Origin: Spodoptera frugiperda
Taxonomy: Eukaryota > Arthropoda > Insecta > Lepidoptera > Noctuidae
Length of the DNA stretch: 64,000 nt
Direction of reading: 5' to 3'
Assembly: GCF_023101765.2 (NCBI RefSeq)
Contig: NC_064214.1
Location: forward strand, 812,001-876,000
Below, in pieces: positions 23,201 to 37,427 of this stretch. A program made the position numbers and the translations under genes. Position 1 is the stretch's first letter. Every line of letters begins with the position of its first letter. The notes below the pieces were generated by a model. That model was not told the origin of the DNA. It made no database searches and saw only the letters and a program-made list of their open reading frames with translations.

Positions 23201-26200
23201 AATTGCTGTAGTGTATTGTAGCATAACAGATAAATGTTCGTCTTGTACAATTTACTACAAGAAAAAGGCGACGTAGAACAAATTCACAGTACATTGAACT
23301 GTAACGCCAATATTACGTCACGCGGTCAGTAATAAAGAAAATGAACTATCGTGTAATAAATTAAATTTTCTCTTAGTTGGTACAGAAAGCAATAACAATA
23401 AATACGTTGTAACGTCCATAGGCCATGTTTACAAAGAAATAGTGAGTAAGGAAATAAAAGACAAAAGTTGGTAAGACATTCGATCCCATTCTATCTACTG
23501 CCATCAGAATAACTCCCACAAGAATGACATATCGCATCAGAGAGGAAAGTTGTTCGGTAGATAAACATATAGATAGTATCAAAACAGTTTAATAAAGCAG
23601 AGGTCTTACTTTAGCAAAGTTTCCAACTGTGTTGAAGTTTCATGCCGCGGTTTCGATCAACGATGCATTGCTAAGCCAAAGAACGTGATAGTGAAACCTC
23701 ATTACGCTTCATATAATCTAACTAGAGTTGTGGATCTTTGAGAACAATTTTAACATATGAATGGTTAATTTTGTACGAAATTCTTTTTACTATTCTTATA
23801 CGAAGCAATGAGCATCATAAGCTCTATTTTTTTTCACGATAAAAAATATGGTTACGTTCAACATTCAGTGTTGTAAATAGTAAGTATTTCTTGGCTCCAT
23901 ATTCTTATCTTACTAGCAAACGTAGTCTTGGCGTGTGAAGCAAAAATGCACATTCATGGCAAACATATTTGAAGAAATGCCAGCCTTATATTTTTTAAAC
24001 TAACTGAGTATAAAAGTCCAAGTTATGACAGGCCTAGTTTTCTTGAAACACGATCGCGTTTCTTTGCTCAATAGCCAAAGACTACAAGTATACATGGTGT
24101 ATTTAATTTCAGAACATTAACATAACTAAAAACCTTTTAGGTATTTCATTATAACTCTATCGTAAAACAAAACATTTTATGTTCTTACAACCTCCTACGT
24201 AAGTAACGGTAACTATGCTATTTAATAAACATTGTAATTATTCGGTATTGTGGGCTATTTGTTATTCATTCTATGTACATTTCAACGATACATCGCCAAT
24301 CGAAATCATAACCCAAAAAACTTTGAAAGAAACTCCAAACACCGACAAAGTTCGTTACAAAAAATAATATTATCTTAGGTAAAAAACAACTCTAAGTCGA
24401 AATGGAGATAGTTGAAAATCGCTTCCACTTCCATTTCAAGTTATAAAAGTGCTATTTTACTCCCTATCTGAGTCGCTATTTCTCTTTCTGTACAATGACA
24501 GAAGACAAAGGATTTGATTTTATCTACTGCACCGAGCAAAAGTGGTTAAGATCTTGCGGAATTAGAGCGTCAACCTGAATTCATCTTCCGTATTGGATTT
24601 GAACTGTTCTCGAGTAAGGGGCATTTTCCTTTGAAGTACATTTTAGATTTATGTATATAGTGGTTGTACAAAGGTGAGTCTTGAATGTCCTCGAGATATG
24701 CACAGGACATTTTGGAATGGTATTCAATTAAAATTTGAAATCTTTAGCAATAAACTAAACTGTATCAAAACATGACGGTATGACGGCCTCTTAAGTTCTT
24801 TCTATAGTAAACAGTGCAAAATTCTTATAGTCTTTATTCACTGAATCATTTTATGCCTAATTAAATTTTGATACGCTTTACATAATTGTTTGTTCAATAG
24901 AATTATCACAACGTATACATGTAAAGCGTATACACACACGAACCTTAATTTGGTACACCCTTCCTATACCAAAATAACCCATGCACCTATCTATAGGTAA
25001 GGTATACCGTCGGTTGTAAGCACAACAATTTTCATAGTCGATTGAATAATCATATGAAATCGATGTAATCGGCGATTCGAACAAAAGGTAGTGTAGCATA
25101 AAAAGATACCTCTAATTATATAATGTCTATCGAAGGGGTGGATCGAACTATGAATGAATGGGTAGGTATTGGAAAAAATGCATTTATTACTGCAATAATT
25201 AGATGGGCGTCGATCTTCGAAGAACCGATTAATTAATTGTATACATAATGAAACTATAATGGCAATAAATACATACCTAACTTGAGGTAAAATATTAACA
25301 AATCAATAAATTTTGATCAAAAGATTTGCTAATTTTTTACTAGGTAAAAGTATCTATTCATTGTTTTATGTCTCTTAGTTAATTGCATTATTTAATACTG
25401 ATCTGTACTGGGTCCTATAAGTTATATTATTTGCGTTTATAAAACAACAATATTAAAGTCAAGGCTTTTTCTTATTCGTTTAAACAATTCGGATTTGCAA
25501 AAGTAAGTGAATAAAACAGTGTGCCGTTTTATAATAGCCAGCAAATCTGCTAGATAGGAAAAAATGCAAGGCAAGCCGCTCTGAAATGACCGTAATTTAA
25601 TTTAATGTCTTTGCAAGCTCCAGGCTATTATTTTGCAAGAGTTTTAAAACTATAAGGAGATAATCCAATTATTTGGCTTACTTTAAGTAACACGTTCTTT
25701 AAAATAGAATTTCAAATTGTTTAAGTGATTCTCAGTTATAAATAACTTCTTTAAAATATCTAAATATAGGTAAAAGCTTATAAAATTTAACTTTTGTCGA
25801 CATGCCCTGGTTTTGAAATGGAATAATTTACACGTTCGTAAAATAAAATTTAATGAACATTCTTTTACGATGTTTTTACACCTACGTGTTTGAGACCGCG
25901 AAAGGTGTTGACCTATTTTTACTCGATCTTAAAATTTACATGTGAAAGTATGTGATAAGAATATTACCTTATTGTCATTTTGATTTTCATTGAGTTTTAA
26001 CAGGCAATATTAACAAAGCCAGAATATTTTTTTTAAAAAAGGTATGCTGTACTATCAGTTAATTACATGTTTTTATTATAAGAAAACTTATTGTGGTTAA
26101 CGTAGGAAACTCTACAGAAAAATTATAATACTTTGTCCATGTCCATATACAACAAGTTTTAGCACATCAGAGGTACGAAGAATCAACACGAACTAGAGAA

Positions 26201-26229
26201 TCATAGCTATGAGATCTAAGTAAAAAGCC
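17238..26229. other. Long A/T-rich stretch with no recognised gene
   Basis: About 9 kb, the longest empty interval. Open frames do not exceed about 80 codons and none shows a domain. A CRE-type palindrome GTGACGTCAC is at 18345-18354. A GTTCAATCCC at 17569-17578 looks like half of a Pol III B-box, but there is no matching tRNA fold. Confidence 0.5.
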
Positions 26230-26478
26230 TTAAGCACTATTTTCGGACATCTCAAAGTGCCCATCACACTGAGAACGACCATAAAGTTGTAAACAAGTAC
26301 GTAGTACGTCCAGTTCATCTGATGCGGGTAAATGGTGAAGAAAGTCGCCTTTCATCCTTGGGAAACGTGCCTCGGGTAACAAGCTGCATGTAGTATATGA
26401 TTTTCCATTACTTTGCCCCGAAAGCCGACGCCATCCAACTTTGTCTTTTGTAGCGGCCAACTTCCATTGTGCCGGCAA
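26230..26478 (-). other. Unassigned 82-codon open frame in a GC-richer block
   Basis: The block is richer in G/C than its surroundings. The frame begins MPAQWKLAATKDKVGWRRL, which loosely recalls the 'A.DR..WRRL' tract near the C-terminus of RTE-type LINE proteins; the rest (LLPEARFPRMKGDFLHHLP and onward) is not recognised. It lies about 100 bp from a SINE fragment. It could be a relic of a mobile element or a chance frame. Confidence 0.25.
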
Positions 26479-26571
26479 ACGAGCTTAATGACCTATTTTG
26501 ATTCGTGTATTGTCAATTAAATGATCGATTGTTAGGTTTGTAACAGAAAATATTTTATAGTGATGACTGCA

Positions 26572-26730
26572 CGATTGGCGCTGTGGCTCTTGTACAATGC
26601 GAAGCGGGTTCCATCCTCGCACAGAGCAACACTTTGTGTGATCCACATATTGTTGTTTCAGGTCTGGGTGTCATGGGTTATGTAAAATTATATGTTTGTC
26701 AACGCAACGCAAAAAATAAAAAAAATAAAA
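26572..26730 (+). mobile_element. Second tRNA-headed SINE family, degraded copy
   Basis: GGCGCTGTGGCTCTTGTACA plus AATGCGAAGCGGGTTCCATC resembles a tRNA head with the B-box mutated (GGTTCCATCC for GGTTCGANNCC). It is followed by the GCAACACTTTGTGTGATCCA and GGTCTGGGTGTCATG blocks found in a common lepidopteran SINE/LINE tail, then a short A-rich tail (AAAAAATAAAAAAAATAAAA). Tail orientation gives the plus strand. No convincing target duplication. Confidence 0.65.
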
Positions 26731-28115
26731 GATACGTAATTAGTATGAATTGAATTGAATTATAAGATAAAAAATATAATATCAAGTCGTGTTACCCATT
26801 CTTTCTTTTCAAAATAGGCTAGGCAACCATACATTAAAGGCTTCAAAGCAATTTCTAAACTGAAGAGAATTTCCAATATATTTTATTGTTACTAAATTCT
26901 TGTTTATGGCTTTGTTCAAGTTATAAAACTTCTTTGAAAAGGCACTTGCAGTTACGGTTTGATGTTACTGCCACTATTTTTAGAATCACTTTGCTCCGCG
27001 TTATAAAAGAAAATGTATGGGTTCTCAACACAACAAAATGAGAATTGGTAAAGGCAACCTAGAGGTATTGATTGCGTCTTAAAAGGCTTTGAAACCAGGT
27101 AGCACTTTAGAGCTATTTAATAGGTACTCTACAGAGAATTTATTGAAAGGAAGTATTACAAAAGACATCAATTGCAATTGAATCATTCATATACCTCATT
27201 CACGTACCTTCTCATCAAATTTCAACCGTTTTGTTCGAACACGGCAAACAATCAAGCTTTATAATTGCTTCAGTTGATTGGAATGCCAAGAAATGTAAAT
27301 AAGGCCTCGTCAATTCCATACAATAGCTTCAAAGGTCTTAGTCACATTGCATGTGGAAACATCACAAAGATTTCTTGATTAGGGCTTAAGTGAACACCAA
27401 TTTTCCATAGAACCATGCAACAAAGGACGTGAGTTATCAATCGTTGAATTTAACTGCGATTATGTCGGAACACGCAAGTCTAATGACGATCAATCGTATC
27501 GTCTGGTCAGCCAATTTTGTGCATTATTTATTCTCACAATGTTCTTGGAATTAATTGCACTTTATTGAAGTAGAATAACTATATTTTTCTTTCTTTGATG
27601 TAGTTAGTTGTTTGTTTTACTGTACTATTAACATGTGAGTTCTTATTTATGTATTCAAGCCTTGCCAAACCAAATTTCTTGATACCGAAAGTGTAATGAA
27701 GTACAAAATCCATAATTATTTCGATTATATTCAGTTGATATTCAACCGTAATATCAATGCTAATATGAAATTGACAACAAAGCACAAAATACCGTGAAAA
27801 GCAAGGAAAGAAAATGTTTTCAAACACACGAATTGTTCTCAACTGTACAGTCTAACAAAGATCCTGTTTCTATGAACAGTTCATGTACTATTTACTCTAT
27901 CAGTACATGACGTACAATGGCTTCACTAACAATGGTCAATGCAAGTTGGTTCGAAGTAAGAATTAATGAATTTATAACCAGTTCTGTGAAGGAAGTCTTA
28001 TGTGTTTGGCAGTATGAAAAGATTGTTATGAAATACAAAGAAACCAACAGAAACTTTTCTAGTTGCTTTTCATACTTTCTTTATAGTTTTCACGACGAAA
28101 AGCTGATTTGAGAAT
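26731..28115. other. A/T-rich stretch with no recognised gene
   Basis: Longest frame is 87 codons (27579-27842, minus) with no recognised motif. Contains GAATTGAATTGAATT microsatellite-like sequence at about 26747-26761. Confidence 0.5.
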
Positions 28116-28264
28116 CACACTAATATTATAAATGTGAAAGTTTGTTTGTTTGCATGTTTGGATGTTATTGTCAATCACGCTGAAATTACTGAACGAACGA
28201 GCTGACTTAGGTGATAGGATACTGTTTATCCCACGGGAACACAAAACCGCTAGCAGAAGCTAGT
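28116..28264 (+). repeat. Interspersed repeat, ATTATAAATGCGAAAG family
   Basis: Starts CACACTAATATTATAAATGT, followed by GAAAGTTTGTTTGTTTGC, TCAATCACGCTGAAATTACT, and a TTTATCCCACGGGAAC block, and ends at CAGAAGCTAGT. It is the clearest of the copies of this type in the window and the reference for those at 17.1 and 39.4 kb. The small open frames that overlap it are shadows of the repeat. Confidence 0.75.
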
Positions 28265-31200
28265 ACATAATATTTTTCATTCAAAGATTTGCACGTGTAT
28301 TTTTATCCTTTATTAACCGCCATAAAGAAATTTTACTCAAACATTCACTTCCCAATCCATAGTCGTGTCTACGTACCATTACATTATACAAACATTATTT
28401 TGCTAAACTAATAACCCGAAGTCGTTTGCTTCATAAAACCATCAACCTATTTACTTAACGGTCAGATAAAGTCATAGCACGATTAGGCCCAAGTTGTGCC
28501 TATGCAAATTTGATTAAGTTACTTAAACTAGGCTAAAGATACCTACAACCTTCCTGTCTGTGCTTGGACAATATTCGGGCAGGTTGCCAGGTCAGTTTTT
28601 AGACTACTGAATGTCAATGGGACCAGGTTTCCTTTATTCCTTATGTTTCTTTAAAGTTTCGTGTGTAAACATACTCTAAGGCTATGTTTCTTGGCAAGAA
28701 GTATTTTGGAGTTATTTTCAAGTAAAGGACTTTAGATGGTGTATTGTATTTTATCTTTATTTATTTCATAAATCTAACATTTAATATTAATTTGTGAAAA
28801 TATGTTGATTACTAAACATTTTAATCTAAAATATAAATTATGTGAGGTTAATAGCTTCTCATGTATGCACGCGAAAGCAGCAGTTAAAAGTAATTTAAAC
28901 ACTTATTGCAATTTCATAAGTGCAAAGTACAATTAGAACTAGCAAACGGTTAAGTGCAAATGAAAATTACAAATAGGAAATTATTGCCACCATTCCATTC
29001 TTAGAAACTAACAAAACACCCGTACTCACTTCGTTTCACGTCAAAAACTTTTTAAACTTCCACAAAACATTTCGTGCAGAATTGCATTCTTAGTACGAGC
29101 GAACCATTTCACAGTAAAACAGGGCAGAGCTCATTAAAAACTTAAACTTCGATAAACACAAACGTACGCGTTAAAGTTTACTCATAAATAAAATTGTAAG
29201 TGTCTACGGCCATTAACGCATTAGCAAGAGCTTAGTTTGAAGGTGTGTGAACCCTGACACATGAGACCTTTATTCCGATAGATGTTTGTGTAAGTTAGCT
29301 TGAGTTGTGTTTCTAGTTTTGACAGCCCTGTCGATTGGTTGAGTTGAGAACAGTAACTGACAAAGAGAATATTCCATTCTGAATCAGCCTATCACGGCAG
29401 GCAGACATTGCAATCGGATTACTCATTCACATCCGTCTTCTGGAGGTGTGAACTTTTGTTGACGTTGTGCTTCCTCATTATTTATTTTGATTGTTTCGTT
29501 TCTTGCTTTTGATTTAGTCATTTTTTTAATTAATTGCATATTGAAGTTTGTCTAATTATATTTTTATAACTAGGTTTGCGTTCACCAATGGTCTTTACCA
29601 ATGGTATTTTGGTCCTTATGGTGACGACGATGAAATGAAATATCTTTGGGTGAAACATTAGTTTTCTGACTAATAAATATTTACACGCTCTGAAATAGTC
29701 TAGCTTAGTTCAAAATTTGCTTGAACTACAAACTAAGACGTACAAATCGATAAAGTCTACACAAAACTCGTACAACATGTCTAAGGCTTCTTCAATTTGT
29801 ATTTCTAACTGGGACACTTACTTACACAGCTCGGTAAAGTATGCAGCTGATTTACGCTCCACTACTCGTAGTCGACAGTGGACACTTTAGGAACTGCTAA
29901 GTCCTGCTTGCAATGCAAGTGACGTGAACTAATTTTGCTTTGTACAGTTCAAAATTACTGTCGGTGCTACTGTTTCGTTAAGTTTCACAAAATTAGAAAG
30001 GAGTGAGTTTTTGTTTGGTGTTAAAATTGAGTACCAGTTTATTTGTTTGAAAATATGAAAACGTTACACTTTAATACCATATAGATACGCAACCAATAAT
30101 TTTATTTCAAATTCTCAGAATAGTAGTTATTAATTTTTTATGGTACTAATTTTAACTATACGTATTATTTAATATAAAATACTATCAAAAATTACGTATC
30201 TTTTTTTAAATACTTTATTCCCGAATTTTGTCTGACTTTCTCTGAAGCAATTAACTTTTTGTATGTACCTACATTTTCACTGATCAACAGAATGAGTTGT
30301 GCAAAAAGTTCGACAAACAAAACGACGTAAGTTTTCTTTCCTCAGTATCACGATGACTGGTCAAACATTTCAAAGAATAACCAAAGAGTCATTTATGGTC
30401 TACTGAATATTTAGACGCCAATATGTTGGTAAAAAACATATATTTGTTCATTTATAAAACTACAATATGACATAACCCTGAAAATCTATCCCATTGATTA
30501 AGCTATTTCATCTTCCAAAGGTTTACTCTAAACATCAATCACCATTTGAGTTCAACCCCAAAACTTTCAACAGCATTGATTGCATTCAATCAGTTAAAAC
30601 AATCCGGTCTTAAACATTCCCCCGATAACTGTTATTCCTGGCCTACAAAGAGACCAATACTTAGCAATAAGACGTTTACAACCGAATATAAAACCTCTCA
30701 CTCCCTTTATAGATCTCCAAGAAAGTATAAAAGTTTTATTCTAAAAAGATGCTAAAGCAATCATCTTGTCCGAAAAAGTTTTGACGCAACAACACCCAAA
30801 GGACTCAACGGCCCAATCTACCCAACTTTAATTACCAATTTAAAATAGCAGAGAACTAAACGTTATAAAAAAACAATGGAGGGATAATAAATGAATCCGT
30901 CTGTCTGTATGTGGAACGAGAAAAAATAGAACTGGTCACGGCAGAATTGTCTTTGTTCTGTTGATTGAATGGAAACCTTTGAGTTGGGGAAAAAAGGCTC
31001 TGCTTTAAATGAGAGTAACAGTAGTACTGTCATAACATATTTGTCTATGTTTGACCAAGTATTGTGGCCAAATGTTTGTATAGCTTCATTTGTTTGCTAA
31101 AAGGCGTCAAGGGTTGCTGAAGAGTTTGATAAGGTCCCAAAACATGCTTGTATTTGTTTTGTATAAACACGTATGGAGGGTAAAATTGTGTATTGTGTAT

Positions 31201-32890
31201 TTTGTTAGTATTTCTTCGTACAATTTATTTCTGAATACTTAAATACTATGATGCCTCTTCCAATTTTAAGGCACAGTTAACATTACGAGCATCTCTCTTA
31301 CTTTAAAGTGTATTACATAAAGATAAATGAACGTTTTAAAGCGAATGGCGTTTGTGTTTCGAGTTAATGTATATTGTGAATTGAAGGTCATTATTTTAAA
31401 TTTAGCTGTTAAATAATACTGAAGATTTTAAACAAAATTTTAACCTGAACCGGTAAAGGAGCTGGTTGCTATAAATATTTCATTATTTTTTTTATAAGGG
31501 TAAAGTCTATTATCATGCGTCAACCTTTTACTAGATCTTGGCATTTTTTCTTTAGTCTTCTTTTATCTGAAATAGAGCAGCTGCCATCTGAATTCTTCAT
31601 CATTTTAAGGGTAATAAATCTGATATCAGACTTTATGAATGGTAAAACAATGATAAATAATAATTGAACCCAGAATACCCTGCAGTGGACTCAAGAGGAC
31701 TATTTATAAATATTGCGCTTTCCTCAATTTACTGCTTGCTTAGTACAGCAAAAAATAATTGCAACCTGAATTTTACATGGCACAGGACAAAAACTCAATA
31801 TGATGTAACGTTAAAATAAGTACAAAAGTAGTTTCACAAAAGCCTCTTTTGTTTTCTTTCTGTCCGCTACTCTATCGACTAAATGCCTAAGAGACTTTGC
31901 CCCCAATAAAAAAATACTAAAATCCTCATTACCCACTGAGCGTAACTCCAATCAATCTAGGTTATACCCAAAATTCCTATTTCACTTAAACGTTATTATT
32001 GCCTGACTAAAAGAAAAGAAAAATCTACTTCAAAAGGAAATCAACTTCATTACTTCTAACGTATGCCTTAAAAGTGGTTGACACCCAAAATCTATAGATG
32101 CTAATTCCGAACATGAATGGCCAAAGTAAGTAAGATGAAAAAGGTCCCATCGATTTTTTCCCAGGCTCAAACGTTGCACAGGGAAATTAAAATTGACGTC
32201 TTAATACGGCAAGCGACGATTGTGAGTCGAATAATTCATCGTTTGGCGTAGATTTGGGTCACGCTATAAAGTATTGACGAAACGAAGACGGGTGTCTTGA
32301 CACCTCGCCAACACCCTGTTTGAATTTCGACCTTATTCAATTTTAGTTTAGAGTTTTTTTTTTGGTTAGAATAATTCATTATTTATTTTTTAATTTTTAA
32401 AATTAAATGTACATGATTGATGGTCTACTAACACTCGTACTATGTTATACACATTGCAATATTTCTAAATTAAAAACTAAAAATAAAAATGTCACCCGTA
32501 TCACAGTAAACAAAATAGATGAAACCGCAAAAAACATATTTTTGAAAAGGCGAAATGCACTGTCAACCATATAAATCCCTTTTCACGCTTATCCGAACAT
32601 CCCACATGTCATGTTATGAAACAACAAAAACATTCCCATAAGACCAGTTCCGAAACAGATGTGAAACATAGTATATGACGTTTTATAGTCGTTATGTTTC
32701 CATCGTTATGAGAGATGATCGTAATATGAACCCTTTTGACTGACAGTTTATAACGTTGTTATTTTACAGGGTCAGCTACTTCTTAAGTTTAAAATAACTA
32801 TATTATCGTCCATTTTAAACATACCAATTCTCCATGATATAGGAACATCCTAATAATGTAACTTATTATTCTAAGATAACACAATCTACC
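28265..32890. other. Long A/T-rich stretch with no recognised gene
   Basis: About 4.6 kb. Longest open frame is 69 codons. GGTGTCTTGACACC at about 32291-32304 is a small perfect hairpin. Nothing recognised. Confidence 0.5.
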
Positions 32891-33051
32891 CAGTACCCTT
32901 AGTATGAGTTTGCATTACGTTGAACGAAATCTAACGAGACCGCGTTCGGCGCTCTGATTGGTTGGTTCATTCGCATCGGCCAATCACAGCGCCGAACGCG
33001 CTCTCGTTTCGTTATCGTTCAACATAAAGCAAACTCTTACTAAAGATACTG
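32891..33051. mobile_element. Palindromic MITE, copy 1
   Basis: A 161-bp hairpin: CAGTACCCTTAGTATGAG at the left pairs with the complement of CTTACTAAAGATACTG at the right. The arms, about 70 bp each, meet at a short spacer near 32970. The inner arms carry GCGTTCGGCGCTCTGATTGG and its complement. The same arms occur at 38.9 kb, which defines a family. No transposase and no clear target duplication. DNA-transposon MITE by structure; superfamily unassigned. Confidence 0.8.
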
Positions 33052-36000
33052 AACTTAAATCATCCTTATTAGCCACATATGACATTATGTCCATTTTCCA
33101 GATCGGCCGATTGAAAGCAACCCACACAGAACTTAAATTACCAAAATACCAAACGAACAAAATGACAGCTAATTTTGCAAAGTAAATATGTATGTGTATC
33201 TACATTATATAGGCATGTATTATCTTCCAGCACATTGCATTGGAACCGCTGATGAAGGGATTATAATATCAAGGAGGATTTCCTTGTCAATTGACGGTAG
33301 CAGCCATGTGTTTAATAAGATTATGCTGTAATTATTATGCCTGCCAAGCGTGCTGATTGCACCAGTGGTTTGAATATTGTTATTACGTAGATACTGCAGT
33401 GGTAAAGCCTGTCTAATTTGTGGATTTATAAGATTAGGACAATATTAGTACAAAGGTATTGGTGATACATTGAAATATTTGATTTAAGTGAAACAAGAAA
33501 ATGATACATTTTGGATTTTTTGCTTTTGTTTTGTTATGTTCTATGCTAAATGCTCATTGTCGACTTAGACAAAATGTTAATATGTCCAGTATAATAAGTA
33601 TAATTTATCAGATTGTAATCTAAATTATACCATTTACAATATTTACTGCCAAATAGAAACAATTTTACAATGTACAAAAATAATAGAGCTGTCATTCGTA
33701 TGATTCACTTAATCTTTAAAAATAATGTCTACCTTGACTTTCAATTTTTCAAGTCAAACGAGGAAACTTTAAACACAATTATCCTTAATCATACACTTCT
33801 AATACCAAAACCTATAAATGGATCGTAATAACTAGTAATAAGTGTTAAATTAACCTAATTATAGACGAGGTTTCAATACCAACGTAATTTATTTTCAAAC
33901 TGTTCGAAAAAGTTCCCTCCAGTCGGTTTCAGTATAATCAATATTTTAGAGAATAATTAGAAATAGATAGCTTTATAGAGAAGTGACCTGATTTTCATCG
34001 GCACAAACCAAAATACTAAAGCAATAAAGACCAAAATTGGATAGCAGATTAAATATTAATTTGAAATATTCGTATAATGGCGGTCTCTATAATGTTAAAT
34101 ACATTTGCGACCTATATGAAGTTGGCCATTTATTAAACTTTCTAGCACTAACGCTATTTTGAACGGTGCTAACGTAATTACTGTTGGTATCACTCGAAGT
34201 TACACTGTACTCAGGGGATTTCCTGCAGCTGTGAACAAAGATAATACTTCAAATTTTGATAGATTAGAAGCACATTGTCTTTATACGTTTTAGATATTTT
34301 TGTATGTGAAAATATGACGTAAGATATTAAGAAAAATGTTAATAATATTTATTTTTGAAAATAAAATTAATATTCAACAATGAATTTCAAATACGTTTTA
34401 CTGTCAATAATAATAAAAAAAAAAAAACACAAATCCTAAAATCTCTGAATCACAAAAAATAACTAAAGATAGAATTTGGCTGTCGCATTTGCATCCAAAA
34501 TGCATTAAACACTCAATGTTAATTATAGCATAAAGTTTTCCAATACACTTCGTGGAAACTTCTTTATGCAAATCGGAAGACAGTTTCCTAGTTAATAAAA
34601 TAAGTGGTTCCCAGTAACGTTGGCCATAAAACATTGGTAGTATGGATATATGGATTTTATGAGTTAACGACATGTTGTGGTAACGATTTGTGTTAAAGTA
34701 CACATTAATTTCTAAACAACAAGAAACTCAATTACTAGGTATTAAGGTCTACAGTTTAAGTGTACGAAGAAATTTGACAATGTTTCGTAGAAATTATTGG
34801 CCTTACGATGAAACCAACTGAGCACAATAATAGCTACAAAAACGGATCGTATTCTAGAAATCCGTATTTTTACCTAGTAACAGCCTTGTGCTCACTGTGT
34901 AGAACAAAACATAAATATCAAAATGTGACACTAGATCTCGTCCCACGCTTATTATGTCTCTTGACTTTTTCAGTGTTATTGTGGTACCTACTAAGGGTAC
35001 ATTGACCTCGAAAAATCAATAAAAATTATAGTCAGTCTACAACATAGAGATAGAGGTGATTATATTGTACGAAATCTTTTCATACTGGATCTTTTGAAGA
35101 AATCTGCGAAAAACATAATAAGCGTGGGATCAAATCACGGATGGCGTTTCACCCCTAACAAATTATGATTGATAGGTTAAAATAATGGGTATTGTATTTT
35201 CTTAGTACTAATTTTAACTTGATCTAAGAGGTCAATAGCCTGGCTTAAAGCAAATAAATACAATCTTAGAGAATCTATCCTTATATCTGATCAATACGAA
35301 ACTCCTTCTTCGACATTTTTGGCTTCTTGCCAGGATATGCTTTGATAAAAGAAACGATTTGTGAGCTCATTAGCAGCCATAGTACTAGTTACTTCATTTT
35401 TATTGAAGAGACTTTTTGTTTTTGTGGAGAACATTTCTCTTGACCTCGAGAGCTGGGACTTACTCTATCTTTAATTGCCTTTATATCAGTAATGAAATAG
35501 TATAATTATCTTCTTATTGGAAGACTAATGACTGGTCTGATAATTTTAATAGATGCTGGTCATGATTATACTTCTGGTATTGTGATAAGTTTTCAAATAG
35601 AACATAATATAGGCACTGCAAAAAATTATGAACAGTTTTATTGTTATTAGGTGTCAATGCCATTTTTCTATCCAAGTCACTGTGTCAAAATCTTTAACAA
35701 TGCACCTAATAATATCTGTGTCAAAATCTTTTCGCTCGCATGAATATTTTACTCCATACTTCCACGATTAGATATTCAGAGGTTAAACTTATTTGAAGGA
35801 CAAAAAGATGTCAACAGCTCCACCCGCAAAAAGGGTGAATCAGAAATGAGATAAATCCCACCGGACTAGGCGACACAAAATATTTTGTTAGAGAAAAAAA
35901 TACGTGGCATTAGTGCGGTGACATTTTGAAAGCTTAATCTTCCGAGATTATATTTACAAATTAATCTGGCTATCGACCCTGAGGTCGAAAAATAAATAAA

Positions 36001-37223
36001 ATTCAACAAAGACAAAGGACTTCGTCATTCCTTTTTCGCCTTTCTTGGTATTTTTAAAGGTAACAATTCTTCGGTGTGAATATTTTGAAGTATCATTAAA
36101 TGTAGAGCGGGAAAATAAAACGTTGAGAGTGGTTCGGTCTTTGTTTGAGGACCCTTGCCTTTACAATTCGGCTGATATAGTTATTGTAAAATAAAACGTT
36201 TGTAACAAAATATTATTTGTGCTGTGTCACTACACTAGCGCCTTACATAACCGTCAACTCTATACCCAAACAGGATAAAGTAAAATCTTTCTTTTTTCTC
36301 TTTTCATCCGACAATTTTCGATTCGTACAGTACGAAGACTTTTGAATTTCTTACATTTTCTGCACAAGTAATGCAAGGAATCTACTGAAAGTGGTTACAA
36401 AAAGTCGAGGATTACCTCCTGGATACATTTTATCTTTGCAAATTTTAGAGGTGTATGCTAAAGTCAGATACTTTAGAAGCGTCTGGGGTAATATCGATTT
36501 CACACACAAACCTATAGGGAGATCGGTGACTAATCAGACGTGACCTGTTTCAAGTAATCTGTTGGTTTGTGTAAATTACTTATGTGTTGTTTCGTCCCAT
36601 CGGAGTAATTGGTAAGAGATATTGGAGAGAATTTCATTATCTCGGCAAAGGAATGTTTATTTATGAGTCAGGGAAAATCTTTAGTAATTATGTAACTGGG
36701 AAATTTATTCGGAGCTGTGCCTCGATATTTTTTATTAAGTATTTTTGTGTAAATATCCTTAAAATGAATGTTAAAAATGTGATTGATATTGTTAATCGAG
36801 CAAAAAATTAACATTCTCAGCATTGATTAATAATATTACCGTAAGTATCCAATTCGAATTAACGTAATACAGAATCACAATACAATCCTCCAAACAACTT
36901 CTCTTAACAGCCTTGCTTTAATCATTAGACAAAATTAAACCACCATCAATCAACATTTGACTCAAGCAGCCATTTTGACGCTAATAATTACAGGGCAATA
37001 ACAAAGGCCATTAGATAATCTGACATCAACGTCTTCTTAACAGAGGACATCAATCACGAAACTGCATCTGTTACATGTCAATACCACGTTTGCCATCAAA
37101 TTCTATTAACTAGTAATGTAGACGTCTTATCTTAGTCATCAGTCATCATTGGTTGAATCGATAATATTAATAGGTTTGTCTTATGCAAATGTGTTCATTT
37201 GTATCAATCTCATGCTAGTTATT
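33052..37223. other. Long A/T-rich stretch with no recognised gene
   Basis: About 4.2 kb. Longest frame 34404-34703 (minus, 99 codons) starts in ordinary sequence and ends in a run of 13 A (34415-34427) read as Phe, so it is most likely chance. Nothing recognised. Confidence 0.5.
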
Positions 37224-37236
37224 CCTCTTAGGCCTT

Positions 37237-37427
37237 CTTTTTAAGGGGGGAAATTCATCCAAATCCTTCTCTTGCCTTGGGCGAGGGGAGAGGGAATGTC
37301 AGACTGTTACTGACTAAAAACATCCCGTTCCTATACCGGAGCCCCAGTATGCCCGCTAGATAGTCCGCAACTGTGGTGGTCTGATGGCTCTTTGATTTCA
37401 ACGTGCCGTAGAACGCGACGCGCCGTA
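37237..37427 (-). mobile_element. SINE-like retroposon with 13-bp imperfect target duplication, copy 4
   Basis: Bounded by CCTCTTAGGCCTT (37224-37236) and CCTCTTAGGCTTT (37428-37440), 12 of 13 matching. Minus strand ends in CCCCCCTTAAAAAG, which gives the inferred 3' tail. Blocks on the plus strand: CTTGCCTTGGGCGAGG, ACTGACTAAAAACATCCCG, CCCGCTAGATAGTCCGCA, GTGGTGGTCTGATGGCTC, then AACGCGACGCGCCG at the inferred 5' end. It reaches both natural ends but carries internal deletions, including most of the sequence between GTCCGCA and TGTGGTGG. Confidence 0.85.

Noticed and set aside
26230..26478. Possible RTE-type LINE protein remnant
   Set aside because: Only a short KDKVGWRRL stretch is reminiscent and the rest does not fit the family, so it was listed as unassigned rather than as a LINE.
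34404..34703. 99-codon minus-strand open frame
   Set aside because: Ends in a homopolymer run read as Phe residues, and has no recognisable domain.
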